DNA of 64,000 nt from positions 1,929,501 to 1,993,500 of the forward strand of contig NC_084936.1 in assembly GCF_958298935.1 (NCBI RefSeq). Direction: 5' to 3'. A program made the position numbers and the translations under genes. How positions within the stretch are numbered: the first letter of the stretch is position 1; every line of letters begins with the position of its first letter. The notes below the pieces were generated by a model. It was given only the letters and a program-made list of their open reading frames with translations. It did no database searches and had not been told where the DNA came from. Source of the DNA: Phragmites australis (taxonomy: Eukaryota > Streptophyta > Magnoliopsida > Poales > Poaceae). This document shows, in pieces, positions 1-10,965 of this stretch.

Positions 1-840
1 TCTATTAGCTCTCTTACTTTGTTGTGAGTTTTTTCTTTTTGGTTGTGATTTTTGTTTTGGTTGATGAGCTGAGATTTTCCCATATTGGAAAGTTGTTCTT
101 CTTATTGCTAGAGGTATAAAACTCATATACAAACGTGTACAAGTGGGTCTTGAATTCTCTTGCATCTAGATCATCAGTTCGGAGAACTTCTTCCGGTGAT
201 CTTTTCTTTGGAGCAAATGTTTCTTTATTCAAGTTGCTATCTTTCTGTGGCGATGACTTGCGGGATATGTGTCAATGAAACATAGAGTTCATTTACACTC
301 ATGAGAGCTATGTTTGGAGTTTTTCGTAGCAAATAGTGTCTCTCCGGTTTTTACTTCCACTTTATTTTGAGGTATGTTGGGTGACCAGAATAAGAGAAGG
401 TCATCAAAGAAATTTAGGAGACGCAGATTCACCCTCTCTAGTCACCATTTTTGCTCATATACCCTAGTTTTGTTTCTTATGTGTCTCACCAAGGTAGAAT
501 TTTTTTTTAATGGTAGACGATGTACCTTCGACAGCGAGACGTCTGTGGTGACTTCATCAATATCTATGTTTCGTATCTTTGATCTTCAGTAAGTATTGTT
601 TAAGTGCGTACGCGTATCTGGTGTTTTCTTAAAAAAAAATGTTGATGGAGGCTTCCTAGAGCATTCAAAACAATCTACAAGAATCTGGCCCATTAACATA
701 CTGGACCCAACTAATCGGTCCATTTGGTCCATTAAGCACGGATGCATTTTTCATGTCCGTCATTTCTTTTGGAAGGCCATTTTATTACCTCTCGCGCTCC
801 CTCCTTTTTGTATAGCTCGTATGTTCGGAATCTTGCGTCC
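1..840. other. Upstream of MIR160, no gene recognised
   Basis: AT-rich DNA with only short open frames. A 72-codon frame on the minus strand (14-232) begins with a basic, charged stretch and decays into a Thr/Lys-rich low-complexity tail; I recognise no domain in it. It may be a gene fragment or chance. No RNA gene or complete repeat end was seen. Confidence 0.4.
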
Positions 841-854
841 AGCATATGACGGCC

Positions 855-862
855 TATATAAA
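855..862 (+). promoter_or_regulatory. TATA box of the MIR160 transcription unit
   Basis: TATATAAA lies in the context CCTATATAAAGG. It is followed about 20-60 bases downstream by a C/T-rich leader with CCCT and (CT)n repeats, as is common just after the start site of plant Pol II genes. It sits about 185 bases upstream of the miR160 mature sequence. Pol II transcription from a TATA promoter is the usual arrangement for plant MIR genes. The start site near 885-895 is inferred from spacing only. Confidence 0.7.
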
Positions 863-875
863 GGGCACCTCTCCT

Positions 876-916
876 CCCTCCCTCCATCCCTCCCTCCCCC
901 TCTCTCTCTCTCTCTC
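876..916 (+). repeat. Pyrimidine-rich leader with (CT)n microsatellite
   Basis: CTCC/CCCT repeats run into an uninterrupted CT dinucleotide tract that ends at 916. The tract lies directly downstream of the TATA box and is probably the first part of the pri-miRNA. Such Y-patch or CT tracts are frequent in plant 5' leaders and are length-variable. Confidence 0.7.
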
Positions 917-1190
917 GTTCATCATATGCAACATGCATCGGCAGTGGCAGTGGCAGTGGCAGTGCCATGGCGTACGTGAAGCTAGGCTTTGATGATATAT
1001 GAGATCAGTCAGTCGGTTGAAGGTGATGGAGCTCTGAGACGTGCCTGGCTCCCTGTATGCCACTCATCTAGAGCAACAGCTCCACTTCTTCTGAGGTTGC
1101 CTACGATGGATGGCGTGCACGGAGCCAAGCATATCTCGCTATTCCCGATCTCTTTCTCAATCCTCTTCTCTCTTTTCCTCTTTTCGAAGT
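885..1190 (+). ncRNA. MIR160: MIR160 primary transcript and hairpin
   Basis: The plant microRNA miR160 is present in its canonical 21-nt form at 1042-1062 (begins TGCCTGGCTCC, ends GTATGCCA). The matching star strand lies at 1113-1133 (begins GCGTGCACGG, ends CCAAGCATA) on the other arm, with a loop of about 50 bases. Mature and star pair with a few mismatches and the usual short 3' overhangs, as expected for DCL1 processing. miR160 guides cleavage of mRNAs for the ARF10/16/17 class of auxin response factors, which dampens auxin-repressed transcription in root cap, leaf and floral development; this role is known for the family, not seen here. A TATA box at 855-862 and a CT-rich leader precede the hairpin. 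The outer limits of the transcript are estimates; the hairpin core is 1030-1145. Confidence 0.96.
926..979 (+). CDS. Small ORF in the MIR160 leader (17 aa)
   Basis: This is the first ATG downstream of the TATA box. It opens a 17-codon frame reading MQHASAVAVAVAVPWRT that ends 62 bases before the miR160 mature strand. The centre is an Ala-Val repeat coded by a (GCAGTG)4 hexamer repeat (941-965). A second ATG at 933 opens an overlapping 19-codon frame (933-992) reading MHRQWQWQWQCHGVREARL. Some plant primary microRNAs encode regulatory peptides (miPEPs) from such leaders, but the repetitive composition means either frame may be an accident of a microsatellite. Translation is unproven. Confidence 0.3.
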   Translation: MQHASAVAVAVAVPWRT

Positions 1191-2384
1191 TAGTTGTTTT
1201 TTGGCTTTTATCGCCCATTCTTACGATGGAATATATGTACACTTATATATGCCTTTCTCTCTATGGCGTTCCGACTCCGGCTTGGTGATGTGCAGTGGCT
1301 GTTTTCACGGTATTTCAAAAGGCTGTTTTTATGCCCCATTGGAAGAAATATATTATTTACTTTCCGTTCTCCCATAATCTCTTTTTTTATGTATTCATGC
1401 TTTGAAAAGAAATTTCCATTGGAAGATTTGCATGACTTCAATGAGATATATATTAATGCAATATATTTTTTTAATTAATTATATATTCACAACAAACATC
1501 AATTGTTGTGATTATTTATGTTTATTGCAGAACCAAATATTGTGCCAATGCGTTTGTCAAACGTTTTGTGTGTATATAGGAGGTATGCAATGCAAGCATA
1601 AGTGAATAAGAAATATTATTTTAAAAAGAAATTTGGAACTTATTTAGGTGTTTATCATGACGCATGTCCATCGACCATCCTTGCTTATAAGGGTCGTTTA
1701 CAAGGCATTAATCGCATGAATTAACAGCATTTGATTTCAAAATCTTGGCAACGTCATTATGTCATTACTAACGGTTTTTTGTCCCTTTATAATGCCAATT
1801 ATGTCACAAACCGTAAAAGGAATGGAGGGTTTTCTCGGAAAAAGAAAAGCAATGGAATGCTTTGACTAAACAGTTTGGGTTGAAGCATGATTCAGAAAAC
1901 GGACATCAGACAGCAAGTATGCCACGTGTCCAGAAAGGATGGAGCATCAAATCATGAGCACCTTGATTCATAGGTTTCGTCCAAGTTATTGAGAAGGAAT
2001 CCAAATAATTAAACTTATTTAGGTTCATATTTGAAATCAAAGAACCTGAGTATATATTGTTCTTAGAAAAAAGAACATGAGTATTTCAGTCTGCAGGTTA
2101 TTGGAAAGCGGCTGTGCAGCATTTGAGGATTTGATCCCCTGTTTGAATTGAAGAGCTACCTGAATGACAGTTTTGAATCTTCAATGTATCGTTTAAATGT
2201 AATTATTCTGGGCTGTTGAAAAAAATGGGTCCCGGTGAAGTGAGTTTGGATCCACATTTGTATATCCAACCAATTATAATTAAATGTATATTGTATAAAC
2301 CGTGACTGAATTCAATCCAAATTCGTTTCACGATATGTATATTGGTCACATTGCTTGGAATGCAATGCACCTCTTGTAGTCTAA
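1191..2384. other. AT-rich spacer, no gene recognised
   Basis: Downstream of MIR160 the sequence is AT-rich with many stops. I see no conserved coding motif, tRNA or complete repeat end. The first part may hold the 3' end of the pri-miRNA. Confidence 0.5.
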
Positions 2385-2711
2385 GGCCATCTCTAACAGA
2401 AACTCTAAAAATCTATCTCCTATAACACTATTACAGCATCTCCTATTTTTTCTATCTCCAATAGCTACTTTATTTCCTACCTTCTATTACTCTCCTCCTT
2501 CTCTCGGACCCACACGCATACTCTAGCTACAGTGTTGTGGGATCCTGTTCTTAGCCGCAAAATTGCAGATCTTCATTTTCATCCCGCTTTACTATAGCAG
2601 TGAAAAAGCAGGTTTAGAGTAGCTGATGGAGAGGAATACGGGAACCATAATCGGCAAAAGTACCAAGCACAGTATTTTGCTGATGGTTTGTCGACTCTGT
2701 TGGAGTTGGCC
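2385..2711. mobile_element. Tourist-like MITE with TAA target duplication
   Basis: The left end GGCCATCTCTAACAG and the right end CTGTTGGAGTTGGCC are imperfect inverted repeats. Both are flanked by TAA, the 3-bp target duplication typical of PIF/Harbinger-type MITEs. The 327-bp interior has no coding capacity. A diverged, 5'-truncated relative lies at 61903-62180 and shares the block CTATTTTTT(C)ATCTCCAA, the ACCCACACGCATACTC-like segment and the right end. Confidence 0.7.
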
Positions 2712-3350
2712 TAACAGACACTTTTTTTTTCTTTTGGTGGGTGAGTCTTGTTGTAAATCTCTATTGCCATAACCTGAATGAATACCACCGAATATCACTC
2801 TATTAATTTCAGGGTAACCACTCTGTCAACTGCGACTTGCCAATTACTACTGTTCCAGAAATGCAGGTGAAACGTACTGTTCCAGAAATTAACTGAAGAA
2901 GATGGCTGCATGACATGGCATGATTGAGCCCGTTCAACAGTTGCCCCATATAGTACTCCCCTGTAAAAAGCAATCCACAGATGATTCAGATAATGGTCGG
3001 TGTACAATGACTCAAAAAGGCCACTCTGACGACAGCACAGTTTATATAGCAGTAATTGTGTGTACCTCAGATGTGTCATGACCGTATAGCTCCATATGCA
3101 TCCATTGGCCACTGGTGCTGCAGTTACTACTGATACATGACCACACGGTGCACACATCAGTATATATATCATCGCAAATCCGGGATGTAACTACGTTCAT
3201 CCGATGAATGAAAAGTTCAGGTCGGCCTAGCGCCTAACGTGTCGTCCTTGAAAAAAAGAGCAATGCTACTGTCTCCAAGTATTGTCATACTGAAACAGCC
3301 TTCCATACAATATGGAAAGCAGACCATATATAGATACATGTTTGGCTAGT
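2712..3350. other. Spacer without recognised gene
   Basis: Mixed-composition DNA between a MITE and a LINE tail. Only short frames without recognisable domains occur. A GTTCCAGAAAT(G/T) motif is present twice (2849 and 2879 areas), which is a minor local duplication. Confidence 0.4.
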
Positions 3351-3419
3351 TATTCTCAATGGATACTGGATTTTTGACCGTTTGGCTCGTGGTGGGCTCC
3401 CTTACTCTTAGCATTGTCT

Positions 3420-3985
3420 ATTATGTGATCAGGATGATGAGAATGTCCAACACTTTTCGTCTTCCTACGTTTTTGCTTGTGATGCATGTGTGGTTCAAGG
3501 TGCTATCAATCGTCGGTCTTTATAACCTATCGCCACAGCATGATGATTTCGTTTTCCAACATGGGTGACGCTGCGTGCAAGGACAAGTGCTTGGGCAGCT
3601 TCGAAGGGGTTAAACTCCTTGATGATTTTAATGATGTGATGGATTTGGAAACATTCCAACCGGTGCATCATGATGATGCTGCGTATCATAATGTCCAGAT
3701 AGCCATGAACAGCATCAAGGATGAGACCAAGCACCTTATGGCCGTGATTATCTTCCAACCTGTTCTTGAGTCATCTCATTTCTTTGGTTTTGTCGGTGTC
3801 CTATATTGCCTGACAGGCCCAGAGTGTGTTCCTACCTTTTCTTTTCCTTTTCATTTGTTAGTGAGTGTTTTTCTTATCTTTAGTTTTCTCTTTCTTTTTC
3901 TGTTTTGCTATTTGTACGGACTTTTTATTCCCCCTTCAATGAAAAGATGCGCATTTCTCTTACGCGTTCGAGAAAAAAAGATGAG
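3420..3985 (+). mobile_element. LINE (non-LTR retrotransposon) 3' end relic
   Basis: The plus strand reads VWFKVLSIVGLYNLSPQHDD, which resembles the segment just after the zinc-binding RT-associated (zf-RVT) domain in grass LINE ORF2 (V-W-F..L..VGL..L.PQ.D). About 400 bases downstream comes a T-rich 3' UTR with AATGAAAAGATGCGCATTTC and CGTTCGAGAAAAAAAG, matching the usual A-tailed end of grass L1-type elements. The element is strongly 5'-truncated and its frame is broken, so it is inactive. An internal stretch at about 3565-3760 reads openly but is not recognised. Confidence 0.6.
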
Positions 3986-4900
3986 GATTCAGCAGGCAGA
4001 CAGCTTCTCCATATGTGAAGCCGACAATCATGCACCAGAATTATTGGAGGCCAAGCCCTGGCGCCGGCGAGGCTCGTCGGCAGCCTTGTCGCGCCGACAA
4101 GGCACTACACGTCACGGCGGCTGAGCTGGCAGCATCGCCTCGGCGGGTGGGCCCAGGTTCAGGGCAGATGAAGCTATAGTTCAAGGCTGCCAGCCAGCCA
4201 TTGCTGCCCCTGATGGAGGACAGCCACCATGTTAGCACCCTCAGACCTGAGTATCAGTAGGGGAATCCACCTGGCTCCAGTGTGTGGACAAGGTAGAAAA
4301 TGCCACAGGGGTGAGCACTATGCAGATGCAGGCTGTTGCTCAGCGGCTGCACCTGCATGCATTTGCATTTGCAAATTGCAGTGCTTGCCATTGCTTGTTC
4401 CTGCAGTGGGCAGAGCGGGGAGCACACTCAGATCTTGCAGCAGCCCATCATGCAGGAGATGTCCAGCCACAGATGGAACCATGCAGTAACAGCTAAACAG
4501 TAGTGACAAGACTACAAGAATTCATTCATGGTAAGCCACATTGTGCATGCCATGAGAAATAAGAGAAGGAAAGATTCTCTCTGTCACAAAACAGTGAGTA
4601 CTGTGAGAAATTGATAGCCAGACCACTAGTTTTTTACAGATACTTTGGCACATTGGTGGCAAGGAAAATATGTACAGCTATGATGATCTACTTGGACCTG
4701 CAGACGGTATGATTCATCGACTTGCTAGGAGTATGAATGATGGACCGTGACAATATTCAGAGAGGTTTCTCTACATCTGCTGAATCTTAAAAAAAAAAAG
4801 AACCAGCAGAAAAAAAAAAGTATTTCACCAATCTAATCCGTAGTGCAAACAACCTGCTACTGGAACGAACATCCATCAAGAGTGAGGAACACAGATATAG
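3986..4900. other. Spacer with CAG/TGC-rich part, no gene recognised
   Basis: Position 4040-4490 is GC-richer and rich in CAGC and TGCA motifs, with short frames on both strands that show no domain. The rest (4500-4900) is probably the 3' flank of the minus-strand gene that ends at 4901. Confidence 0.35.
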
Positions 4901-7179
4901 TTATGCAACATTTTGCTTGATCTCGTTTGTGATTTCCTGGAAGACACGCAGACGGTTCTGTGGCCTCCATGATCCCGTATTTGATGCATTATTATGCCTG
5001 CAATAAGTGGCTTCAGTGTGACTGGAATACCGAGAGTGTTCATTATCACCAAATGGCACATAACCATGGCCATATCCGTCACACTTCGATTTGCAGTCTG
5101 GAAAAAGCGCACGCTGAGATGCGCTGCTTCTCCATGGTGCTTGCTTGGTGCCTGAAGCTTTCTCGTTGAGATTATTTGTGTTAGGCTTATGGCAAATTAG
5201 ATTGTTGTTATCTTGTACCTTATGGTGCCTCCATGTTGGTGCAGTCCTGACAAGCTCCCAGTTCACGTTCTTATCCTTGGAGATTTTGGAGTCACTGTGT
5301 CTCCAGGAACCTGCTGAAGAACTGTGTAGGTGACCACCCACGGTTGGTCTATGGAGGGTGCTGCTTCCGTGAGAGGATGATGGTGTTCTATACTCCTTCT
5401 TGATTGCATGCTTACTGTTTTTATTTTGCTCGGTAGTTACCACACCAAGCGTTGACTTGCCATCACCTAGTTCATCCTCACCCACCGTGTCAGCCCATGG
5501 TTTTTCATCACCCAATTGCTGCTCATCCTCATCAACCATGTCAGCCCATGTTTTTCTAACACTAGTAACCAAAACCTTTGCCCCTTGCATAGGATTCTCA
5601 GTAGCATATTTGGTGCCATTAGAATTTGGCAAGCATTCAGATGAAGTAGGTGTCTGAACTTGATGTTGTATGTTGATTTTTGCTGTCTCCCCTTTAACCA
5701 GCCGCTTACGTAGCTTCTCAAGTGCCGATTGAGGTGTAGCAGCATCATTGAACAGTCGAGACAGATCTTGGTACTCCACAAATTCTTCATTCTTCTCTCC
5801 ACCTGAAGTAACCAAGATCTGTGGTTCTTCACGCTTCAACTGAGTTATGGGAGATGGAAGCGCCCATGAATTGCAGCCCTCACGCTTCTCTGCATCTGCA
5901 GAAACTGAAATACGTGGTTCTTTATATTTCAGTTGACTCAAAGGACTATATAGTATTTGTGGATGTAGATCTTCAAGCTTTCCGACATCAACAGCAAGTG
6001 AAATCCGTGATTCTTTGGATTTCATCTGAGTTATAGGAGAAGGGAGTGATTGCGACTCAAATTCCTTAAGCATTTCAGTTGCCCGGGAAAGAGACTTCAC
6101 ATGACTTTCATCATCGCAGTTGAAAGGTATAGTTTGGAGAAGGTACTTAGCTTCAGCCAACTTCCCAGTCTTCATCAAGCAGATGGCTAAGTTACACTCT
6201 TTGTTGTAGTCAGCTTCTATAGCAAGAGCTTGCCTGTGCCAGGTCAGTAGAAGCCAGAATTACTTTGTTTTCCTTTTTGAGATACAGGGTGAGAAGCCAG
6301 AATTACTTTGCTTTCCTTTTTGAGGTACAGGGTCGATGCACGCAGCACACCGCATGCACACACATTTAGTATTGTGGAGGGTTTACAGGTCCATCCACAA
6401 CAAGCCATTTGAGAAAATCCCATTCATCTAAAAATGGAAGAAAAATGAACTATGAGTGTACCTGTAGAGCATTTCTGCTTCCTCATAATTTTCAGACTGC
6501 ATATAAGGCCATGCAAGGTTCCCCAACAACCTTTATGAAAAACAAGGGATTTAGAAGGGTGTTTACGGTAAATCTCAAATGGCAATATGAATGATGTTAA
6601 GTACCTTGCTTTTTCATCCCTGAGAGAGAGATAGACTACTCTTCCATGAGATTTAGATAGTTTTGTTTTCCACCGGCCAGAAGCTAGCTCCTCATCAACA
6701 ATTCTGAGCTTCGTCGTCAGCATCTCAATCTGCTCTTCTGTCCTACCACATTTCTGGTTCAACATGAAAATTTATTAGTTTCAGAAAATTGCATTGGTGA
6801 CATCTTCATCCAAAATTCATGCAATAATTGATTATTAGCAGATGACTCATTCACATTGTACGGTGCACTTTTTTAAATGTGTTCCATATATACCTCAAAA
6901 CTGAGCTATAGGGGAAAGATTTAGCTTATAAAAGTCAACTTTTTTCTTGAAAGAGGACAAAGATACCTTGTACAGGTCAAGAAGAATATTGTCAAGAGAC
7001 TCCTGAGCTTCATAGGGACAACGATCATGGAAGGATCTTATTGCCTCAATGACCTCTTCAGCCCGATTTGCTTGTTTCAGTACATTGGCCATATCCTTCA
7101 ATGCACTCTCAATTCGGTCACCACTGTTTATAGCAGCCCAGAACAATGGAACTGCCTTGTTTGGGTCCTTTTCAATTAA
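4901..7179 (-). CDS. MS5/TDM1-like TPR protein (POLLENLESS3 family)
   Basis: Exons on the minus strand with closing phases are 7179-6967, 6753-6605, 6530-6462 and 6233-4901 (stop). Together they give 587 residues without a first exon. The start of this part reads LIEKDPNKAVPLFWAAINSG, followed by RCPYEAQESLDNILLDLYKK, LASGRWKTKLSKSHGR, LLGNLAWPYMQSENYEEAE and NKECNLAICLMKTGKLAEAK: the tandem TPR region of the MS5/TDM1/POLLENLESS3 and SDI family. In Arabidopsis TDM1 links to the APC/C and controls exit from meiosis II, while other members act in sulfur response; which role applies here is not shown. The long last exon carries two diverged acidic TWADMVDED/PWADTVGED repeats and ends RVFQEITNEIKQNVA, a typical family tail. 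The first exon normally encodes FHV.HKVP.GDSPYVRAKHVQ; I could not find that motif upstream. Confidence 0.85.
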
Positions 7180-8229
7180 CTGGAATGATAGAAACAACAT
7201 AATGAAACATAAACTCTGCATATTTCAGCTTATGGTTGTTCCTATGTTCAGGATGGCAAATACAATTTTATTCACAAGTATGCGAGAGCTGATGAAATAA
7301 TATATCTCTTTGTGAAATGCAGGTAACATGTACAAAGTATTTAGCATATTATGTGTAAAAGTAGCAAAACATCAGAGAAAAGGAGCATACACAATTGAAA
7401 GAAAAAACTGACGCCAGTACACATAAAAATCTTGACCTAATAGTTTCAGTGCAATCTTTTGTTACAACAGATTTCTGGTAATAAGATGCCTTGTCATGGA
7501 GAAGGACCAACATTTTGGTTTCGCTTCATGCTAATGTTCAGTTAATTTACCCAAACTTTATTCGTGCAGGGCAATTTCCTTCATCATTCGGGCTTTTGTT
7601 GCAGCTACATGGTCTCCTGATACAATGGAGGAGGATGTAAAACAACCAAACTATGCTTCAAGGCTACTACATCCATCTCCCCTAATATGCTACTCTTGAG
7701 TTTGCACACACACACAAGACTGAGCCTGCTGCACACCATTACAATGCAGCTTACAGGGTAATTATATGTTTACTGAGGGTTAGAAACGTTTACAGAATTT
7801 AGGTTAATGTCGCATATTTGTCGACATTTACACTAGAGAACTGGCTGTTAATGACTTTTCACACTGTTTGCAGAGGACCATTGAAGACTGAACAATTGAG
7901 CACCGTAAGCCTTAATTTGGCGTGCAAGTTAAGGAAGCTGGAATTCATTTTTCTCACTTGTAAACTGGGAGAACATTTTAGAACAAATCTAATTTATTCG
8001 TCAGATATTATGATGTCTCGTATATCTCAATTACATAATCAGGTCAAGAAGCAGGATTGACCACACATGCATATGGTAAGATAAAAATCCCTTTGCTACA
8101 CACAGTTATATTCTTAAAATCAAGCTAGTCCTAGAAGGCTTGCTAGGATTAAAGTGTTAAGGGACTGGGCGCGGCAAGATATTGATCGATGATCACTGCA
8201 TCCTTATCCATGAGAAATGCCTAACCATT

Positions 8230-8426
8230 TCATGGTAACAGTCCCCAGTTCCATGTGTCGACGGCGGCGTCACGCGCGTGCCGAAGCAGCCCGCGCTCAC
8301 AGGCGGCGTGCCGCAGCCCGAGCCCGAGACGCCCGCGGGGGTGGAGGTGCCGGGGCTCCACCCCGGCGGCGCCCCCGCGCCCCTCGGAGACGTCCACGGC
8401 GGCAGCCGCCTCCCTCCGCTCGGCAT
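8230..8426 (-). CDS. Candidate exon 1 of the MS5/TDM1-like gene
   Basis: A GC-rich minus-strand frame starts at ATG 8426 and reads MPSGGRRLPPWTSPRG, continues with Gly/Pro/Ser-rich sequence and GCGTPP, and reaches GTGDCYH at about 8235. Family members start with a low-complexity basic and Pro-rich segment with a C.TPP motif before (D/G)..FHV.HKVP. The position, about 1 kb upstream of the first TPR exon and below a G-box-rich promoter, fits a first exon. The conserved GDSPYVRAKHVQ that should follow is missing and no good splice donor is visible, so this is either a wrong guess, a diverged exon or a damaged gene. The opposite strand also has an open frame here (8242-8559). Confidence 0.3.
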
Positions 8427-8579
8427 CGCGGGGCTCAACTTCCGTCGGACAACTGGCGGCCAATTAGCCCGGGGGGCTGGCTTTACGCAGGACCAGCGCG
8501 TCGTCGGAGACGGGATGGATCACCTCGCCTCGTTCGAGCCGGGTGCCGCGAAACCCTAGCCTAGACTTCCTCGCGCCGC

Positions 8580-8760
8580 GGCGGCCGCCGGCCGCGAGCT
8601 CTCTCGGAGGCGCACTCGAAGCGCGCGTGGGGGCAGGGGGACACGTGGAGCATCCTCTTAGCCGGCCACGCGACACGTGGAGCGTCCTTTCAATTTCGAA
8701 GGGGTAAGAGGCGGGCCGACGTGGCCGCGGGGCCCAGCCGCCCGGTCCACGTGGACGCCG
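8580..8760. promoter_or_regulatory. GC-rich promoter-like block with G-box repeats
   Basis: The G-box/ABRE core CACGTGG occurs three times (near 8641, 8670 and 8747). The first two lie in a near-direct repeat GACACGTGGAGC(A/G)TCCT. CACGTG cores bind bZIP and bHLH factors. The block lies upstream of the candidate exon 1 of the minus-strand TPR gene, and I infer that it is part of that promoter. No clear TATA box was seen. Confidence 0.45.
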
Positions 8761-8799
8761 CGTCACGGTTTTCCCGTCCACCGGGGCGCATCGCATGAA

Positions 8800-10500
8800 C
8801 TGATACTACTAGTAAGTCCAGTGCAGCTCATGCATCTCTTCATAACGTATATACTATGTCTATTAATTTTAATTTTATGTTTTTTTATGAAAAAATTATA
8901 AATATTTAAAAGTATACAATATTAATGTAGTATATTTCATGATGAATCTAATGGTACGATCTATAAACTTTTCATAAGGAAAAACACGAATTCAAAATTG
9001 CTACAATAAAAAACTAGTGACAAGTAAATAAAAAAGTAGTAATTTTCAAATAATATTATACTAAATTTGAATTAGTAACAAATATTAATTCTTTGAGTCT
9101 GGTGGCACCAGGTAGTTCACCCTGGCGTCGCCCCTGCATCTCTTGTGACAGAGATCGTGTACTATCAATGAACTGGATGGGTTAAACTTTTTCGCCCCGT
9201 TTGGAACGTGCGAATTTCAATTTCTCCGGTTTCTGTAGGATTTAAACTGATTGATGTAAAACTCAAACATCTGTCCTGGTATGTATGGGTACTGCACATG
9301 CACATTATTTGAACATCATTTGAACCCTGTTTTGTTTGGTCTGTTGCAATTTCCTGTGAAAAAAAGAGAAGAGAAAACAATTGATCTACTCCGCTGCATG
9401 AACAAACCGGAGCTTGGCGACTGAACTGGGTGTGAATAAAAAGGAAAGTTCTGACACTTGTGACATGAAGGTGGTTTCAGAAGATATAAAAAGGGCTGTG
9501 GCATGAAGATTCTGAAAAACGCTTGCGGCATGAAGGCATTCAATTCAATTCAGAGAAGTGCAAACCAGAGCAAGAGCAGCAAGGAGAGAATACAAATCAC
9601 AGACTGTGAATTCTGGAGCAGAGAGTTACAGCATAGAACATTGAACATTCTCAAGATTCACAGACTGTGCAAGTTCTCTTGCCCTTATTTTCCAACATCA
9701 CACTTCTCTTCTTTTTCTTTGATGGACCCAACATCACACTGTTGCCTGCTTGCACAGCTCCTGATAACTATGGACAGACAGGAGCTGGCTGAATTGAATT
9801 TTTATGCAAAAGGAAACAAGATCATTAATGTTCATTTAATGATCTTTTTTGTTACACCTGACAGCTTTTTTTCGATAATAGAATCTTTATTGACTCTCAT
9901 CGTCGCACATGATAGTTGCCGTTCATTGTTCGTTATCGCTGAACTAGAAACAAGATCAACGAGTAGCTATATAGTTCATTAAGGTTTGTCTTTAGCATAG
10001 AAATAGTTAATGTGCTGACAAGGAATGCCTTCTGATTCAAACAATTTGCAAGAATACTTTGCACTCTGTCATTATCACCAATGAAAACCACAAATCTCAA
10101 ACGTTTGCAACATTTGTTATATCACACTCACCGAAGTGGTTTAAAATAAAGTTTGAATATTAGAGCAGCATTTTTCAAACTGATGATTAGAGCTTAACGG
10201 AAGCCCTCATTCTCTGGTAGTTTACTCACATGAAGAGCTGATATTTAGTAGTTTCAAACACATTCTTCACGGTGATATCGTCACTAGCTAGTTAAAAATG
10301 TTGAATTGCTAAATATTGCTCCAGTGTTTCATGGCTGGCTGCCACCTGATTTTCTGGCCGTTTGATCCGTTCTCCATGTGGAGTTTGATGGATGCAGGCT
10401 GGTTTTTTTGTGTTGTACTAGACCGTGGGCTTGTTGTGCATATTTTTTGTTGGACTCTATCATGTATCTTGATTTGATTTGGAAAAAAGAATTGATTATT
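8800..10500. other. AT-rich repeat-like spacer
   Basis: No gene recognised. The part from 9190 (CGCCCCGTTTGGAACGTG...) has the look of a MITE end, but I could not find its partner end. The remainder has only short frames without domains. Confidence 0.35.
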
Positions 10501-10509
10501 AGCTATCTT

Positions 10510-10860
10510 CTAGTTATGATAATACTCTATGATATGCAGTTCACTGTCTACATCTGTCACACCAAATTTAGTATTCAGTGTGTCCCACAACTCATTTGCG
10601 TCATTTACGTGCATATTCACATCACAGAGACAATCCACAAGAGCACTAAAAATGCATCCTACAAAGAGTGTGTTAGCATCGTTGAACTTATTCTCTTCAA
10701 AGATAAGAGTTTCTGCAGGTTTACCAGACACAACCCAGTAGTCGTTCATAGCCATAAGCTACAAAGTGACTTTGACCTGCAATCTTTTAAAATACACACC
10801 AAAAAATTTGTCCAGCCTCAGTGTCTCGACAAAATCAGCCACCGTTAAATTAAAGTGTCT
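10510..10860 (-). pseudogene. Ty1-copia gag relic
   Basis: The minus strand reads KFFGVYFKRLQVKVTL, then AMNDYWVVSGKPAE, then FVGCIFSALVDCLCDVNMHV and ELWDTLNTKFGVTD. This is the pattern of the UBN2/DUF4219 gag region of grass Ty1-copia elements (LRL.KF.G..F.RWQ.K...WL.A.N.WWV ... A..LWD.L...FG..D). A stop sits between the first two blocks. No pol domains or LTR ends were found next to it, so this is an isolated inactive fragment. Confidence 0.75.
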
Positions 10861-10965
10861 ACAATGAGGTTCTTGATTGTTGGATAAATGCACACCTTTA
10901 GATTTTATATAATTCCTAGATAAATGATAAACTGGAATCGATATACCATCATTATTGTGTAACAA

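Noticed and set aside
4118..4145. GAGCTGGCAGCATCGCC as a possible miR167-like site
   Set aside because: Too many differences from miR167 and no partner arm nearby.
8242..8559. Plus-strand frame reading VPKQPALTGGVPQPEPETP and ending GAAKP
   Set aside because: It looks coding-like but has no recognised domain and overlaps a candidate exon on the other strand; GC-rich DNA gives such frames by chance.
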